From contig NZ_JARWAC010000005.1 of assembly GCF_029846175.1 (NCBI RefSeq), positions 62,001 through 126,000 of the forward strand: DNA of 64,000 bases, in the 5' to 3' direction. Both the position numbers and the translations under genes were made by a program. The notes beneath the pieces were generated by a model. That model saw only the letters and a list, made by a program, of their open reading frames with translations, did no database searches and was not told where the DNA came from. Source of the stretch: Sphaerisporangium sp. TRM90804 (GTDB lineage: Bacteria; Actinomycetota; Actinomycetes; Streptosporangiales; Streptosporangiaceae). Numbering within the stretch: position 1 is the stretch's first letter; each line of letters begins with the position of its first letter. Of this stretch, positions 33,633 through 43,782 are shown in pieces.

Positions 33633-34926
33633 CCCCACCCCCTGCGGGCACCTCCCACAGGGCGCTCACCGGCATGGCGCGCAGGCGGGGGCCGAAGGGG
33701 AGGGTCTGGGTTCCGGTGTAGAGGACGACGCCGACCAGGAAGTCGTCGCCAAGGCGGTCGGCCAGGTGGCGGAGGCCGCGGAAGTCGTCGGGGCGGACGG
33801 TCGAGCTCGCCTTGACCTCGATGCCGACCACACGGCCCCGGCGGTTCTCCAGGACGGCGTCCACCTCGACCTTCTCCTTGGTGCGGTAGTGGAACAGTTC
33901 GGCGCGCTCCTCGGACCAGGTGAGCTGGCGAGCGAGCTCCATGAGCACGAACCCCTCCAGCAGCGGGCCGAACAGGCCGTCCGGACGCACCAGGCTGCGG
34001 GCGTCGGCGCCGAGGAGATTGGCTGCCACTCCGGAGTCCACGAAGGCGAACTTAGGGGTGCTGATCGCGCGGCTGCTGACGTTGCGCGACCATGCGGGGA
34101 TGCGCTTGGTCAGGAAGACCTCTTCCAGTAGCGCGAGGTAGCGGTGGACCGTACGGGCCGACAGGCCGACGCCGTCGCTCAGCGCGTTGGCGACGAGGAG
34201 CTGACCCGACCGGGCGGCGAGCATGCGGAGCAGAGCACGCATCTCGGAGGTCCGCTCGATCTCCGAGAGCTGGCTGACGTCGCGCGCGATCAGGTCGGCC
34301 ACGTACGAGTCGAAGAAGCGCTCCCGGCGCCGGGGGTTCGACCGGGCGACGGCTTCGGGGAAGCCGCCCCGGACGACGCGTTCGGCGTACTGCGCGCGGG
34401 TGACGGAGGAGGTGTGCCTGAGGTTCTCCCCCTCGGTGAAGAGCGCGTCCACCAGGCGGTCCGGGGTGCCGTCGATCTCGCCCTGGGAGAACGGCCAGAG
34501 CTCGACGGTCTCCACGCGGCCCGGCAGCGCGTCGGGGAGCGCCCTGAGGCCCAGCACCCGCGCCGACCCGGTCAGCAGGTAGCGGCCCGGCGACGGGTCG
34601 GCGTCCACCTGCTCCTTGATGGCGAGCAGCAGATCGGGGACGCGCTGGATCTCGTCGACGACCATGAGCCCGGGGAACGCGACGAAGCCGGCCGGGTCGG
34701 CGAGGGCGGCCTGCCGGACCACGGCGGTGTCGAGGTTGCGCCACTCGGCCGCGCGATCTTTGGCGAGGAGCCGGACCAAGGTGCTCTTGCCGCTCTGCCT
34801 CGCCCCGTTGACGAGCACCACCCGCGTGTCGTTCAGTGCCGTGCTGACGGCCTCCCCGGCGTGCCGGGGAAGCACCTCTCCCAACGGAGTCTGTCCGGAG
34901 CCGACCACCAGCTCAGCATGGCACAT
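33616..34926 (-). CDS. AAA+ ATPase with DUF4143 C-terminal domain
   Basis: 436 residues from the ATG at 34926. Walker A is NGARQSGKST, Walker B is LMVVDEIQRVPDL, and the sensor is YLLTGSARVLGL. The middle FPEAVARSNPRRRERFFDSYVADLIARDVSQL is the typical linker. The C-terminal DUF4143 domain has a nuclease-like core (FHYRTKEKVEVDAVLENRRGRVVGIEVKASS: D/E-x-K). These widespread proteins are of unknown role and often look mobile. A longer N-terminal frame runs through a 23-bp repeat array; since the period is not a multiple of three it is unlikely to be coding. Confidence 0.87.
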   Translation of the reverse strand: MCHAELVVGSGQTPLGEVLPRHAGEAVSTALNDTRVVLVNGARQSGKSTLVRLLAKDRAAEWRNLDTAVVRQAALADPAGFVAFPGLMVVDEIQRVPDLLLAIKEQVDADPSPGRYLLTGSARVLGLRALPDALPGRVETVELWPFSQGEIDGTPDRLVDALFTEGENLRHTSSVTRAQYAERVVRGGFPEAVARSNPRRRERFFDSYVADLIARDVSQLSEIERTSEMRALLRMLAARSGQLLVANALSDGVGLSARTVHRYLALLEEVFLTKRIPAWSRNVSSRAISTPKFAFVDSGVAANLLGADARSLVRPDGLFGPLLEGFVLMELARQLTWSEERAELFHYRTKEKVEVDAVLENRRGRVVGIEVKASSTVRPDDFRGLRHLADRLGDDFLVGVVLYTGTQTLPFGPRLRAMPVSALWEVPAGGGASESG

Positions 34927-34960
34927 CGCACCGTCGAACGGCGGGTTCGCCGCGAGATCG

Positions 34961-35091
34961 CTGGCACGCTGGTCGCTATGCTGCTGGCACGTTGGTCGCC
35001 AAGTGTCTGGCACGTTGGTCGCTAGGTAGCTGGCACGCGGGTCGCCACCATACCGGCGCGCTCGTCGCTCCGAGGCCGGCACGCCGGTCGC
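34961..35091. repeat. Six 23-bp direct repeats upstream of the AAA+/DUF4143 gene
   Basis: A conserved 16-bp core, CTGGCACGYTGGTCGC, starts at 34961, 34984, 35007, 35030, 35053 and 35076, exactly 23 bp apart. Copies 2 and 3 are identical; copies 5 and 6 begin CCGG. The 7-bp remainder varies. The array ends 35 bp upstream of the ATPase start. It resembles an iteron or a multi-site operator more than coding sequence; a decaying minisatellite is the simple alternative. Confidence 0.85.
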
Positions 35092-35224
35092 GGGTCCGCC
35101 CGCGGGGGTCTCTGAGGGGCTGACACGATCTTCGCTGCCCGCTGCCGGGGGTTCGGGGATGTCACAGGCGGGGGTGCTGTCTCGTCTACGGGGTGCGGGC
35201 AATCCTCGATCAAGGAGTCAGACG

Positions 35225-35608
35225 ATGAACCTCGCGCTGTGGATCGCCGCCGGGCTGCTGGCGGCGGTGGCCCTGACCGGCGGCGTCACCAAGACGTTCG
35301 TGCCCAGGGAGAAGCTGGCCGCCGCCCATGGTGGGGGGTGGACCGGGGACGTCGGAGCCGGCTTCGTCAAGACCCTCGGCGTGCTGGAGCTGCTGGCCGC
35401 GGCGGGACTGGTCCTGCCCGCGGCGCTCGGCGTCGCACCGGTTCTCGTGCCGGTGACCGCCGTCTGCTGGGTCCTGCTCATGGTGGGCGCGATGATCACC
35501 CACGGTCGCCGGGGCGAGTTCATGTTCGTGGCGCTGAACGTGTTCTATCTCGTGCTCGCGGTGTTCATCGCGTGGGGCCGCTTCGGCCCCGGGTCCTTCA
35601 CGGGCTGA
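35225..35608 (+). CDS. DoxX-like membrane protein
   Basis: 127 residues with four hydrophobic helices: ALWIAAGLLAAVALTGGVTKTF, GVLELLAAAGLVLPAAL, APVLVPVTAVCWVLLMVGAMITHG and FMFVALNVFYLVLAVFIAWGRFG. The pattern, including ITHGRRGE, fits the DoxX-like_family. AAGGAGTC precedes the ATG. It lies 22 bp ahead of the ECF41 sigma factor gene; DoxX and other oxidoreductase-type genes are common partners or targets of such sigma factors. Confidence 0.85.
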   Translation: MNLALWIAAGLLAAVALTGGVTKTFVPREKLAAAHGGGWTGDVGAGFVKTLGVLELLAAAGLVLPAALGVAPVLVPVTAVCWVLLMVGAMITHGRRGEFMFVALNVFYLVLAVFIAWGRFGPGSFTG

Positions 35609-35630
35609 CGGTGCTTCGAGGGGAGGCCGC

Positions 35631-36554
35631 ATGAGCGGGGCCGAGGAGTTCCAGGAGTTGCGGCCGCTGCTGTTCTCGATCGCCTACCGGATACTGGGCG
35701 GCGTGAGCGAGGCCGAGGACGCGGTCCAGGAGGCCTGGCTGCGGTTCGAGGCCTCCCCGACACGGCCCAGGTCGGCCAAGGCCTTCCTGTCGGCCATGGT
35801 GACCCGGATCTCCATCGACGTGCTTCGCTCGGCCCGGGTCCGGCGGGAGCAGTACGTCGGGCCGTGGTTGCCCGAGCCGCTGCTCACCGACCCCTACGAG
35901 GATCCGGTTCGGTCGGCCGAGCTGGCCGACTCGGTGTCGATGGCGGCCCTGTTGCTGCTGGAGCGGCTCAGCCCGCTGGAGCGGGCGGTCTTCGTCCTGC
36001 GGGAGGTGTTCGACTTCGGCTTTCCCGAGGTCGCGTCGGCGGTGGGGCGCTCGGAGGCGGCGTGCCGCCAGCTGGCGGTGCGGGCGCGGCGCCACATGGC
36101 CGCGGGCCGGCCACGTTTCGAGGCGGACCGCGAGGAGCGGGAGGAGCTTGCGTCGCGGTTCTTCGAGGCCCTCCGCGAAGGCGACGTCGCCGGCCTGCGG
36201 GAACTGCTCGCCGCCGACGTCTCGCTGGTCGGCGACGGCGGCGGCAAGGCCCCGCAGCTGGCCAGGGCCGTCATCGGCGCCGAGACCGTGGCCCGGCTGC
36301 TCGCCTCCGTCTTCCCCCGGATGGCCCGGATCGACGTGACGTCCGAGCGGCACGAGGTCAACGGCCAGCCGGGCGCGATCTTCCGCGACCGGGACGGAAA
36401 GGTGCTGCACACCCTGGCGCTCGACGTGCTCGACGGGCGGATCCAGACCATACGCGCGGTGATCAACCCCGACAAGCTCGGGCACATGGGCCCGGTGGCG
36501 GACGCCTGGGCCATCGACCGCGAGGTGAGACGGGCACGCCGGTCCGCCGAATGA
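35631..36554 (+). CDS. ECF41-type RNA polymerase sigma factor (SigJ-like) with SnoaL-like C-terminal domain
   Basis: 307 residues. Sigma region 2 is LRPLLFSIAYRILGGVSEAEDAVQEAWLRF, region 4 is LSPLERAVFVLREVFDFGFPEVASAVGRSEAACRQLAVRARRHM. The hallmark ECF41 motifs are all present: WLPEP between the two regions, DGGGK in the C-terminal domain and NPDKL near the end. In this group the fused SnoaL-like domain modulates activity instead of an anti-sigma factor. The DoxX gene directly upstream is its probable target or partner. Confidence 0.93.
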   Translation: MSGAEEFQELRPLLFSIAYRILGGVSEAEDAVQEAWLRFEASPTRPRSAKAFLSAMVTRISIDVLRSARVRREQYVGPWLPEPLLTDPYEDPVRSAELADSVSMAALLLLERLSPLERAVFVLREVFDFGFPEVASAVGRSEAACRQLAVRARRHMAAGRPRFEADREEREELASRFFEALREGDVAGLRELLAADVSLVGDGGGKAPQLARAVIGAETVARLLASVFPRMARIDVTSERHEVNGQPGAIFRDRDGKVLHTLALDVLDGRIQTIRAVINPDKLGHMGPVADAWAIDREVRRARRSAE

Positions 36555-36659
36555 CCGCGACAGCCGGCCGCATCTCGAACCCCGCGCACGGTCCGGCGCC
36601 TTCACCAGCGGGGCCAGCTCGCCCGGAAACGGCCGGGGCCGGGCCGGGGCCGGAAATGC

Positions 36660-36698
36660 GGCCGGGGGCGCCCACACTCTCGTGAGCGTCCCCCGGCC
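36660..36698. terminator. Hairpin between convergent sigma factor and leuA genes
   Basis: GGCCGGGGG (36660-36668) pairs with CCCCCGGCC (36690-36698). It lies between the two convergent stops and no T-run follows, so termination is probable but not certain. Confidence 0.55.
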
Positions 36699-36763
36699 GG
36701 CTCATCCGCCGTTCACGGCCCCCGCCCGCGCCACACGCGGGCTCGGGCGGAGGGCCGGGCGGG

Positions 36764-38527
<1,764 letters not shown>

Positions 38528-38609
38528 TCATGCCTGTACGGATCTCATCGATCTGGGGAAAGGTCGCCACCGGGGATCACCCTCGGGCGGCCGACGCGCA
38601 TGACTCGCT

Positions 38610-38650
38610 CCGCGGCGAGGGAGCCGGCCTCTTACAGGCCCTCGCCGCGG
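38610..38650 (-). promoter_or_regulatory. leuA attenuator stem
   Basis: A perfect 12-bp inverted repeat (CCGCGGCGAGGG at 38610-38621, complement at 38639-38650) with a 17-base loop. On the minus strand the 5' arm lies in the last codons of the leader peptide gene and the 3' arm follows its stop, so ribosome position on the Leu codons decides whether it forms. A competing smaller stem, CTCGCCGCGG/GCGAG, is possible just after. Confidence 0.7.
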
Positions 38651-38676
38651 CGGCTAAGAAGCAGCCCGCGCAGCAT
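38632..38676 (-). CDS. leuL: leuA leader peptide
   Basis: A 14-residue reading frame, MLRGLLLSRRGEGL, starting at the ATG at 38676 and ending in TAA at 38632. Five of 14 residues are leucine, three consecutive, and it lies 155 bp upstream of leuA on the same strand. Its end overlaps a perfect 12-bp inverted repeat. This is the layout of a classical amino-acid attenuator: shortage of Leu-tRNA stalls the ribosome on the Leu run and lets leuA transcription proceed. Confidence 0.75.
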   Translation of the reverse strand: MLRGLLLSRRGEGL

Positions 38677-38877
38677 ACCCAGACGGTAGCAGACGCCCGA
38701 GAGTCGCCGCGAACACCTTCGCGGCGAGGCGGCCCGGCGGGCGCCGGCCCCCCGGGCGGCGCCGCCGGCGCGCCGGCCGGGAAAGCGGCAGGCCGGAGGC
38801 CGATCACGGCGCCCGGCCCGGTCGCCGCCGGCCGCCACCCCGTAAGCTCCCCTATGGCGACACACGAGGGGGAAGCG

Positions 38878-39123
38878 ATGCAGGACGGCGACATCTTCGC
38901 GAAGGTCAGGGAACTCGTCGCGGAGGAGCACGCGCTCCGCGAGCGGGTCATGAAGGGCGAGGTCTCCAGCCAGGACGAGCACGAGCGCGTCCGGGAGGTG
39001 GAGGCGGCCCTCGACCAGTGCTGGGACCTTCTGCGGCAGCGCAAGGCGCGCAGGGAGTTCGGTGAGGACCCCGACTCCGCCGCCCCGCGCCCGGTCAACG
39101 AGGTGGAGAACTACCAGCAGTGA
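38878..39123 (+). CDS. DUF2630 family small protein
   Basis: 81 residues from the ATG at 38878, which has GAGGGGGAAGC upstream (another ATG 24 bp earlier is less likely). The sequence (DIFAKVRELVAEEHALRERVMKGEVSSQDEHERVREVEAALDQCWDLLRQRKARREFG) is fully helical and highly charged, and ends in VNEVENYQQ. It is a conserved actinobacterial protein of unknown function, probably a coiled-coil. Confidence 0.85.
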   Translation: MQDGDIFAKVRELVAEEHALRERVMKGEVSSQDEHERVREVEAALDQCWDLLRQRKARREFGEDPDSAAPRPVNEVENYQQ

Positions 39124-39222
39124 GGCGCCGCCGGGCCTCCGCCGAGGCCCGCGCGGCCGGTCGGCGCTCCGCACCCGGCCAATAATTCCTGCCTATCTCT
39201 TTTGCGATCTTTGCTCTGTATT

Positions 39223-39264
39223 TCGCCCTTCGACGTCCGGACAACGTCTGTAATCGAAGGGCGA
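39223..39264. promoter_or_regulatory. 11-bp perfect inverted repeat upstream of ctaD
   Basis: TCGCCCTTCGA (39223-39233) and its exact complement (39254-39264) flank 20 bp, in a locally AT-rich 247-bp gap between the DUF2630 gene and ctaD. It ends 106 bp before the ctaD start. It may be an operator or a terminator for the upstream gene; there is no T-run. Confidence 0.5.
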
Positions 39265-39370
39265 CCACAAAGAGCGCGATCGACCGCGACGGGGGTGGGG
39301 GCATGCGAGGCAGACGTGCGGCGGGGGCCGTCAGGCACGCGCGGGGGGCGACCGGGCGCCCGGCGGAACG

Positions 39371-41035
39371 GTGATCGCCACCCAGGAGCCGCCGGTCGCC
39401 GACCCGCGGCTCCGCCGGGGCTGGCTGCTCACGGTGGCCTCCTCCACCGACCACAAGGTGATCGGCAACCTCTACCTGATCACCTCCTTCGGGTTCTTCC
39501 TGATCGCCGGGCTGATGGCGATGGCCATCCGCGCCGAGCTGGTCGGGCCCGGAATGGACTTCCTCAGCCACAAGCAGTACAACGAGTTCGTCACCATGCA
39601 CGGCACCCTGATGCTGCTGCTGTTCGCCACCCCCCTGTTCGCCGGGTTCGCCAACGCGGTCATGCCGCTGCAGATCGGCGCCCCGGACGTGGCCTTCCCG
39701 CGCCTGAACATGCTGAGCTACTGGCTGTTCCTGTTCGGCGGCCTCATGGTGCTGTCGGGGTACGTCACCGCCGACGGCCCCGGGGACTTCGGCTGGACGG
39801 CCTACACCACGCTCTCGACGGGCACCTACTCACCCGGCATCGGCAAGGACCTGTGGATCATGGGCCTGGTGCTGTCGGGGCTGGGGACGATCCTGGGGGC
39901 GGTCAACTTCATCACCACGATCATCGCCATGCGCGCGCCCGGCATGACGATGTTCCGAATGCCGATCTTCACGTGGAACACGCTGCTCACCAGCATCCTG
40001 GTGCTGCTGGCCTTCCCGGTGCTGGCCGCCGCGTTGCTCGCGCTGGAGGCCGACCGGAAGCTGGGCGCGCACGTCTACGACGCCGCCACAGGCGGCGTCA
40101 TCCTGTGGCAGCACCTGTTCTGGTTCTTCGGGCACCCGGAGGTGTACATCGTCGCGCTGCCGTTCTTCGGCATCGTGACCGAGGTGCTGCCGGTCTTCAG
40201 CCGCAAGCCGCTGTTCGGCTACATCGGGCTGGTGGGGGCCACGATCGCCATCGCGGGGCTGTCGGCCGCCGTCTGGGGCCACCACATGTTCGTCACCGGA
40301 CGGGTGCTGCTGCCGTTCTTCTCGTTCATGTCGTTCCTGATCGCCGTGCCGACCGGGGTGAAGTTCTTCAACTGGGTGGGCACGATGTGGCGCGGCCACC
40401 TGACGTTCCCCACGCCGATGCTCTTCGCCGTGGGCTTCCTGGTGACGTTCCTGCTGGGCGGCCTCACCGGCGTGCTGCTGGCGTCCCCGCCGCTGGACTT
40501 CCACGTCAGCGACTCCTACTTCGTGGTCGCCCACTTCCACTACGTGCTGTTCGGCACCGTGGTCTTCGCCATGTTCGCCGGCTTCTACTTCTGGTGGCCC
40601 AAGTTCACCGGCAGGATGCTCAACGACAGGCTGGGCAAGTGGCACTTCTGGACGCTGTTCGTGGGCTTCCACGTCACCTTCCTGGTGCAGCACCTGCTCG
40701 GCACCCAGGGGATGCCGCGCCGCTACGCCGACTACAGCGGCCTCGGCGACTACACCGGCATGAACATCGTGTCCTCCCTCGGCGCCTTCCTCCTGGGGGC
40801 CTCGACGCTGCCGTTCCTGTACAACGTCTGGCACACCTGGCGGCACGGCCCCAGGGTGACCGTCGACGACCCGTGGGGCTTCGGCAACTCGCTGGAGTGG
40901 GCCACCTCGTGCCCGCCGCCGCGGCACAACTTCACCCGCATACCCGTCATCAGGTCGGAGCGCCCGGCGTTCGACCTGCACTACGCCCACCTGCCGATCA
41001 CCGCCGAACGGGTGGGCAGGAGACAGCTCCCCTGA
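39371..41035 (+). CDS. ctaD: Cytochrome c oxidase subunit I (lone paralogue)
   Basis: 554 residues, 12 membrane helices, GTG start. Haem and copper ligands are present: [11 protein letters not shown] (low-spin haem His), GHPEVYI (CuB His with the cross-linked Tyr), WGHHMFVTG (two CuB His) and [10 protein letters not shown] (haem a3 and a His). It reduces O2 to water at the aa3 centre and pumps protons. No ctaC, ctaE or qcr genes are nearby, so this is a second, orphan copy that must assemble with subunits encoded elsewhere. Confidence 0.94.
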   Translation: MIATQEPPVADPRLRRGWLLTVASSTDHKVIGNLYLITSFGFFLIAGLMAMAIRAELVGPGMDFLSHKQYNEFVTMHGTLMLLLFATPLFAGFANAVMPLQIGAPDVAFPRLNMLSYWLFLFGGLMVLSGYVTADGPGDFGWTAYTTLSTGTYSPGIGKDLWIMGLVLSGLGTILGAVNFITTIIAMRAPGMTMFRMPIFTWNTLLTSILVLLAFPVLAAALLALEADRKLGAHVYDAATGGVILWQHLFWFFGHPEVYIVALPFFGIVTEVLPVFSRKPLFGYIGLVGATIAIAGLSAAVWGHHMFVTGRVLLPFFSFMSFLIAVPTGVKFFNWVGTMWRGHLTFPTPMLFAVGFLVTFLLGGLTGVLLASPPLDFHVSDSYFVVAHFHYVLFGTVVFAMFAGFYFWWPKFTGRMLNDRLGKWHFWTLFVGFHVTFLVQHLLGTQGMPRRYADYSGLGDYTGMNIVSSLGAFLLGASTLPFLYNVWHTWRHGPRVTVDDPWGFGNSLEWATSCPPPRHNFTRIPVIRSERPAFDLHYAHLPITAERVGRRQLP

Positions 41036-41051
41036 CCGCCGCGGGCGGCGG

Positions 41052-41744
41052 TCAGACGGCGAGCAGGCGGTGGACCTCCTCGTCGCGCAGCTCCTCGGCG
41101 GTGCCGGCGCGCACGACGTGGCCGGCGTCCAGGATCAGGAAGCGGTCGGCGAGCCGGAGCGCCAGGTCGAGGTACTGCTCCACGAGCAGCACGGCGATGC
41201 CTGAGCCGTGCAGCCGCTCGATGGCCTCCTCGATCTCCAGGATGATGGACGGCTGGATGCCCTCGGTCGGCTCGTCCAGGATCAGCAGCTTGGGGCGGGT
41301 GACCAGCGCCCGCGCCATGGCGAGCTGCTGCTGCTGGCCGCCCGACAGGAAGCCTGCCCGCCTCTTCAGCAGGGGTTTGAGCCGGGGGAAGACCTCCAGC
41401 GCGGCGTCGATGGACCCGGGGTCCTTGTGCGGGGACGCCTCCATCGTGACCAGCAGGTTTCCCATCACGCTGAGCTGCGGGAACGTCTCGTGCCCCTGGG
41501 GGACGTAGCCCAGGCCGAGCCGCACGCGCTCGTGGGGCCGCAGCTTGGTGACGTCCTGGCCGTCGAACGTGACGGTGCCCGCCGTGGCGGGCAGCACGCC
41601 CATGACGGTGTTGAGCAGGGTGGTCTTGCCCACGCCGTTGCGGCCCATGACGCAGACCAGGCTGCCCGGCTCGACGTCGAAGGACACGCCGAACAGCACG
41701 CGCGCCCTGCCGTAACCCGCCTCCAGATCGCGTACCGACAGCAT
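41052..41744 (-). CDS. urtE: Urea ABC transporter ATP-binding subunit UrtE
   Basis: 230 residues, LivF-like. Walker A GRNGVGKTT, signature LSGGQQQQLAMARAL, Walker B LLILDEPTEGIQPSI, H-loop LLVEQYLD. TEGIQPSII is characteristic of UrtE. The ATG overlaps the last base of the urtD stop. Last gene of urtABCDE. Confidence 0.93.
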   Translation of the reverse strand: MLSVRDLEAGYGRARVLFGVSFDVEPGSLVCVMGRNGVGKTTLLNTVMGVLPATAGTVTFDGQDVTKLRPHERVRLGLGYVPQGHETFPQLSVMGNLLVTMEASPHKDPGSIDAALEVFPRLKPLLKRRAGFLSGGQQQQLAMARALVTRPKLLILDEPTEGIQPSIILEIEEAIERLHGSGIAVLLVEQYLDLALRLADRFLILDAGHVVRAGTAEELRDEEVHRLLAV

Positions 41745-42685
41745 CACTTCGCCTCCCCCGCGGAACCCACGACCGCATCCTCGCCCGCCCCGGCCGCCCG
41801 GGTGGTTACGGGAGGGCCAACGTCGGCCGAACCCTCGGCCGCCTCGGCGTCCCGCGCCCGGCCGAGGTAGACCTCCTGGACGCGGGGGTCGGCCCTGACC
41901 TGCTCGACCGAGCCCTCCATGAGGATCCTGCCCTCGTGCAGGACCGTCACCTGGGAGGCGTAGCGCCGCAGGAACTCCATGTCGTGCTCGATGACCACCA
42001 CCGTGTGGTCCTTGGCGATCAGCGTGAGCAGCTCGCCCGTGCGCGAGCGCTCGTCGGCGGACATTCCCGCGACCGGCTCGTCCAGCAGCAGCAGGCGGGG
42101 CCCCTGGGCGATGAGCATGCCGATCTCCAGCCACTGCCGCTGGCCGTGCGACAGCACCCCGGCGGGCCGCTCGGCCAGCGCGTCCAGGCCCGTGGTCTCC
42201 ATCGCCGCGGCGACGGCGTCGGAGACCCCGCGCCGACGTCGCGCCAGCGACCACAGCGGCCTGCGGAACGACGCCGCCAGGTCGAGGTTCTCCACGACCG
42301 TGAGCTGCTCGAACACCACCGAGGTCTGGAAGGTGCGGCCCACGCCCATGCGGACGATCTCGTGCTCCCTGCGCCCGACCAGGTCGTGCCCCTCGAACCG
42401 CACCGAACCGGTGGCGGGGCGGGTGAGCCCGGTGATCACGTCGACCAGCGTGGTCTTGCCTGCGCCGTTGGGGCCGATCAGGAAGCGCAGCTCCCCGTGC
42501 CGCACCGTGAGGTCGATGCCGTCGATCGCGCGGAACCCGTCGAAGACCACCGACAGGCCGCGCACCTCCAGCAGCGCGTCGCCGCCCGGCGGCTCCGGGA
42601 CGGAGGGGCGGGTCTGCTCGACGGCGGCGCCGTTCTCCCGCGACGTCTGGCCGTCGTCGGACGGCCGCCCGTTCGGCTCGGTCAC
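41744..42685 (-). CDS. urtD: Urea ABC transporter ATP-binding subunit UrtD
   Basis: 313 residues from the GTG at 42685 (GTGA overlap with urtC). LivG-like ATPase: Walker A GPNGAGKTT, signature LSHGQRQWLEIGMLIAQGPRLLLLDEPVAGMS, and H-loop VVIEHDMEFLRRYA. LSHGQRQWLEIGMLI is typical of UrtD. About 35 disordered residues precede the domain and a 40-residue Ala/Glu-rich tail follows, both longer than usual. Confidence 0.93.
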   Translation of the reverse strand: MTEPNGRPSDDGQTSRENGAAVEQTRPSVPEPPGGDALLEVRGLSVVFDGFRAIDGIDLTVRHGELRFLIGPNGAGKTTLVDVITGLTRPATGSVRFEGHDLVGRREHEIVRMGVGRTFQTSVVFEQLTVVENLDLAASFRRPLWSLARRRRGVSDAVAAAMETTGLDALAERPAGVLSHGQRQWLEIGMLIAQGPRLLLLDEPVAGMSADERSRTGELLTLIAKDHTVVVIEHDMEFLRRYASQVTVLHEGRILMEGSVEQVRADPRVQEVYLGRARDAEAAEGSADVGPPVTTRAAGAGEDAVVGSAGEAK

Positions 42686-43782
42686 GCCCGTACCCTCCTC
42701 GACCGCACCAGCCCGCGGACCGACGACGCGATGCCGAAGATCCCCTTGGGTGCCAGCGTCATGACCAGGATGAACAGCGCTCCCTGCAGGTAGAGCCAGC
42801 CGTCGGCGAACTCCTCGCTGAAGGAGGTCTTGGCGTAGCCCATGACGACCGCCCCGAGGACGGCCCCGGCCAGGGAGAACCTGCCGCCGATCGCGACGGC
42901 GACGACCAGCTCCAGCGACGGCACGACGCCGAGCAGCGCGGGCGAGATGATGCCCACGACCGGGACGAACAGCGCGCCTGCCAGCCCCGCCATGCCTGCG
43001 GAGACGGCGAAGGTGATGGTCTTGACGGTGGCCGGGTTGTAGCCGAGGAAGCGCACGCGGTCCTCGCCGTCGCGCACCGCGATCAGCAGGCGGCCGAAGC
43101 GGCTGCGGACGAGCTGCCAGGCCACCAGGTAGAGCAGCCCCAGCACCAGGGCGACGACGATGTACAGCCCGCGCTGGGTGTTCTCGACCGCCAGGTCCTG
43201 CCCGAAGAGCTCGAAGAAGTTGGTCAGGCCGTTGGTGCCCCCGGTGAGGCCCTGCTGGCCGATCAGCAGGATCACCACGGCGGCGGCCAGCGCCTGCGTC
43301 AGGATGGCGAAGTAGGCGCCGCGCACCCGCTGCCGGAACACCAGCGCGCCGAGCAGCACCGCCAGGACGACCGGCCCGACGATGGCGAACGCGACCGCGA
43401 ACACCGGGTTGGCGAACGGCACCCACAGCGCGGGCAGGCTCTCCACGCCGCTCCAGACCATGAAGTCGGGCAGGTCGCCCGCGGCGTCGTGCAGTTTGAG
43501 GTACATGCCCATCGCGTAGCCGCCGAGGCCGAAGAACACCCCCTGGCCGAGCGTCAGCATGCCGCCCTGGCCCCAGGCCAGTCCGATGCCGAGCGCGACG
43601 ATGGCGTAGCAGAGGTACTTGGCCAGCAGCCCGAGGCGGAAGGGCTCCAGCAGCAGCGGCGCCACCACCAGGGCGAGCACCGCGATGGCGGTGAACACCG
43701 CCGGGCCGCGCAGCCGGTCGAACCAGGGCCGCGGCGGGGGCGGGGGCGCGACGCGCGCCACGTCCGGGAGCGTGGCCGTCAT
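42682..43782 (-). CDS. urtC: Urea ABC transporter permease UrtC
   Basis: 366 residues of the LivM family with about nine helices. WGQGGMLTLGQGVFFGLGGYAMGMYLKL and LGYNPATVKTITFAVSAGMAGLAGALFVP (the EAA-like cytoplasmic loop) are typical. It pairs with UrtB to form the urea channel. Start overlaps the urtB stop (ATGA). Confidence 0.93.
   Translation of the reverse strand: MTATLPDVARVAPPPPPRPWFDRLRGPAVFTAIAVLALVVAPLLLEPFRLGLLAKYLCYAIVALGIGLAWGQGGMLTLGQGVFFGLGGYAMGMYLKLHDAAGDLPDFMVWSGVESLPALWVPFANPVFAVAFAIVGPVVLAVLLGALVFRQRVRGAYFAILTQALAAAVVILLIGQQGLTGGTNGLTNFFELFGQDLAVENTQRGLYIVVALVLGLLYLVAWQLVRSRFGRLLIAVRDGEDRVRFLGYNPATVKTITFAVSAGMAGLAGALFVPVVGIISPALLGVVPSLELVVAVAIGGRFSLAGAVLGAVVMGYAKTSFSEEFADGWLYLQGALFILVMTLAPKGIFGIASSVRGLVRSRRVRA

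Noticed and set aside
34961-35091. CRISPR array
   Set aside because: Repeats are 16 bp with 7-bp remainders, far too short for spacers, and no cas genes are near.
34961-35091. Plasmid-type replication origin (iterons)
   Set aside because: Spacing fits, but there is no Rep gene, no AT-rich unwinding region, and the surroundings are chromosomal; kept only as a repeat array.
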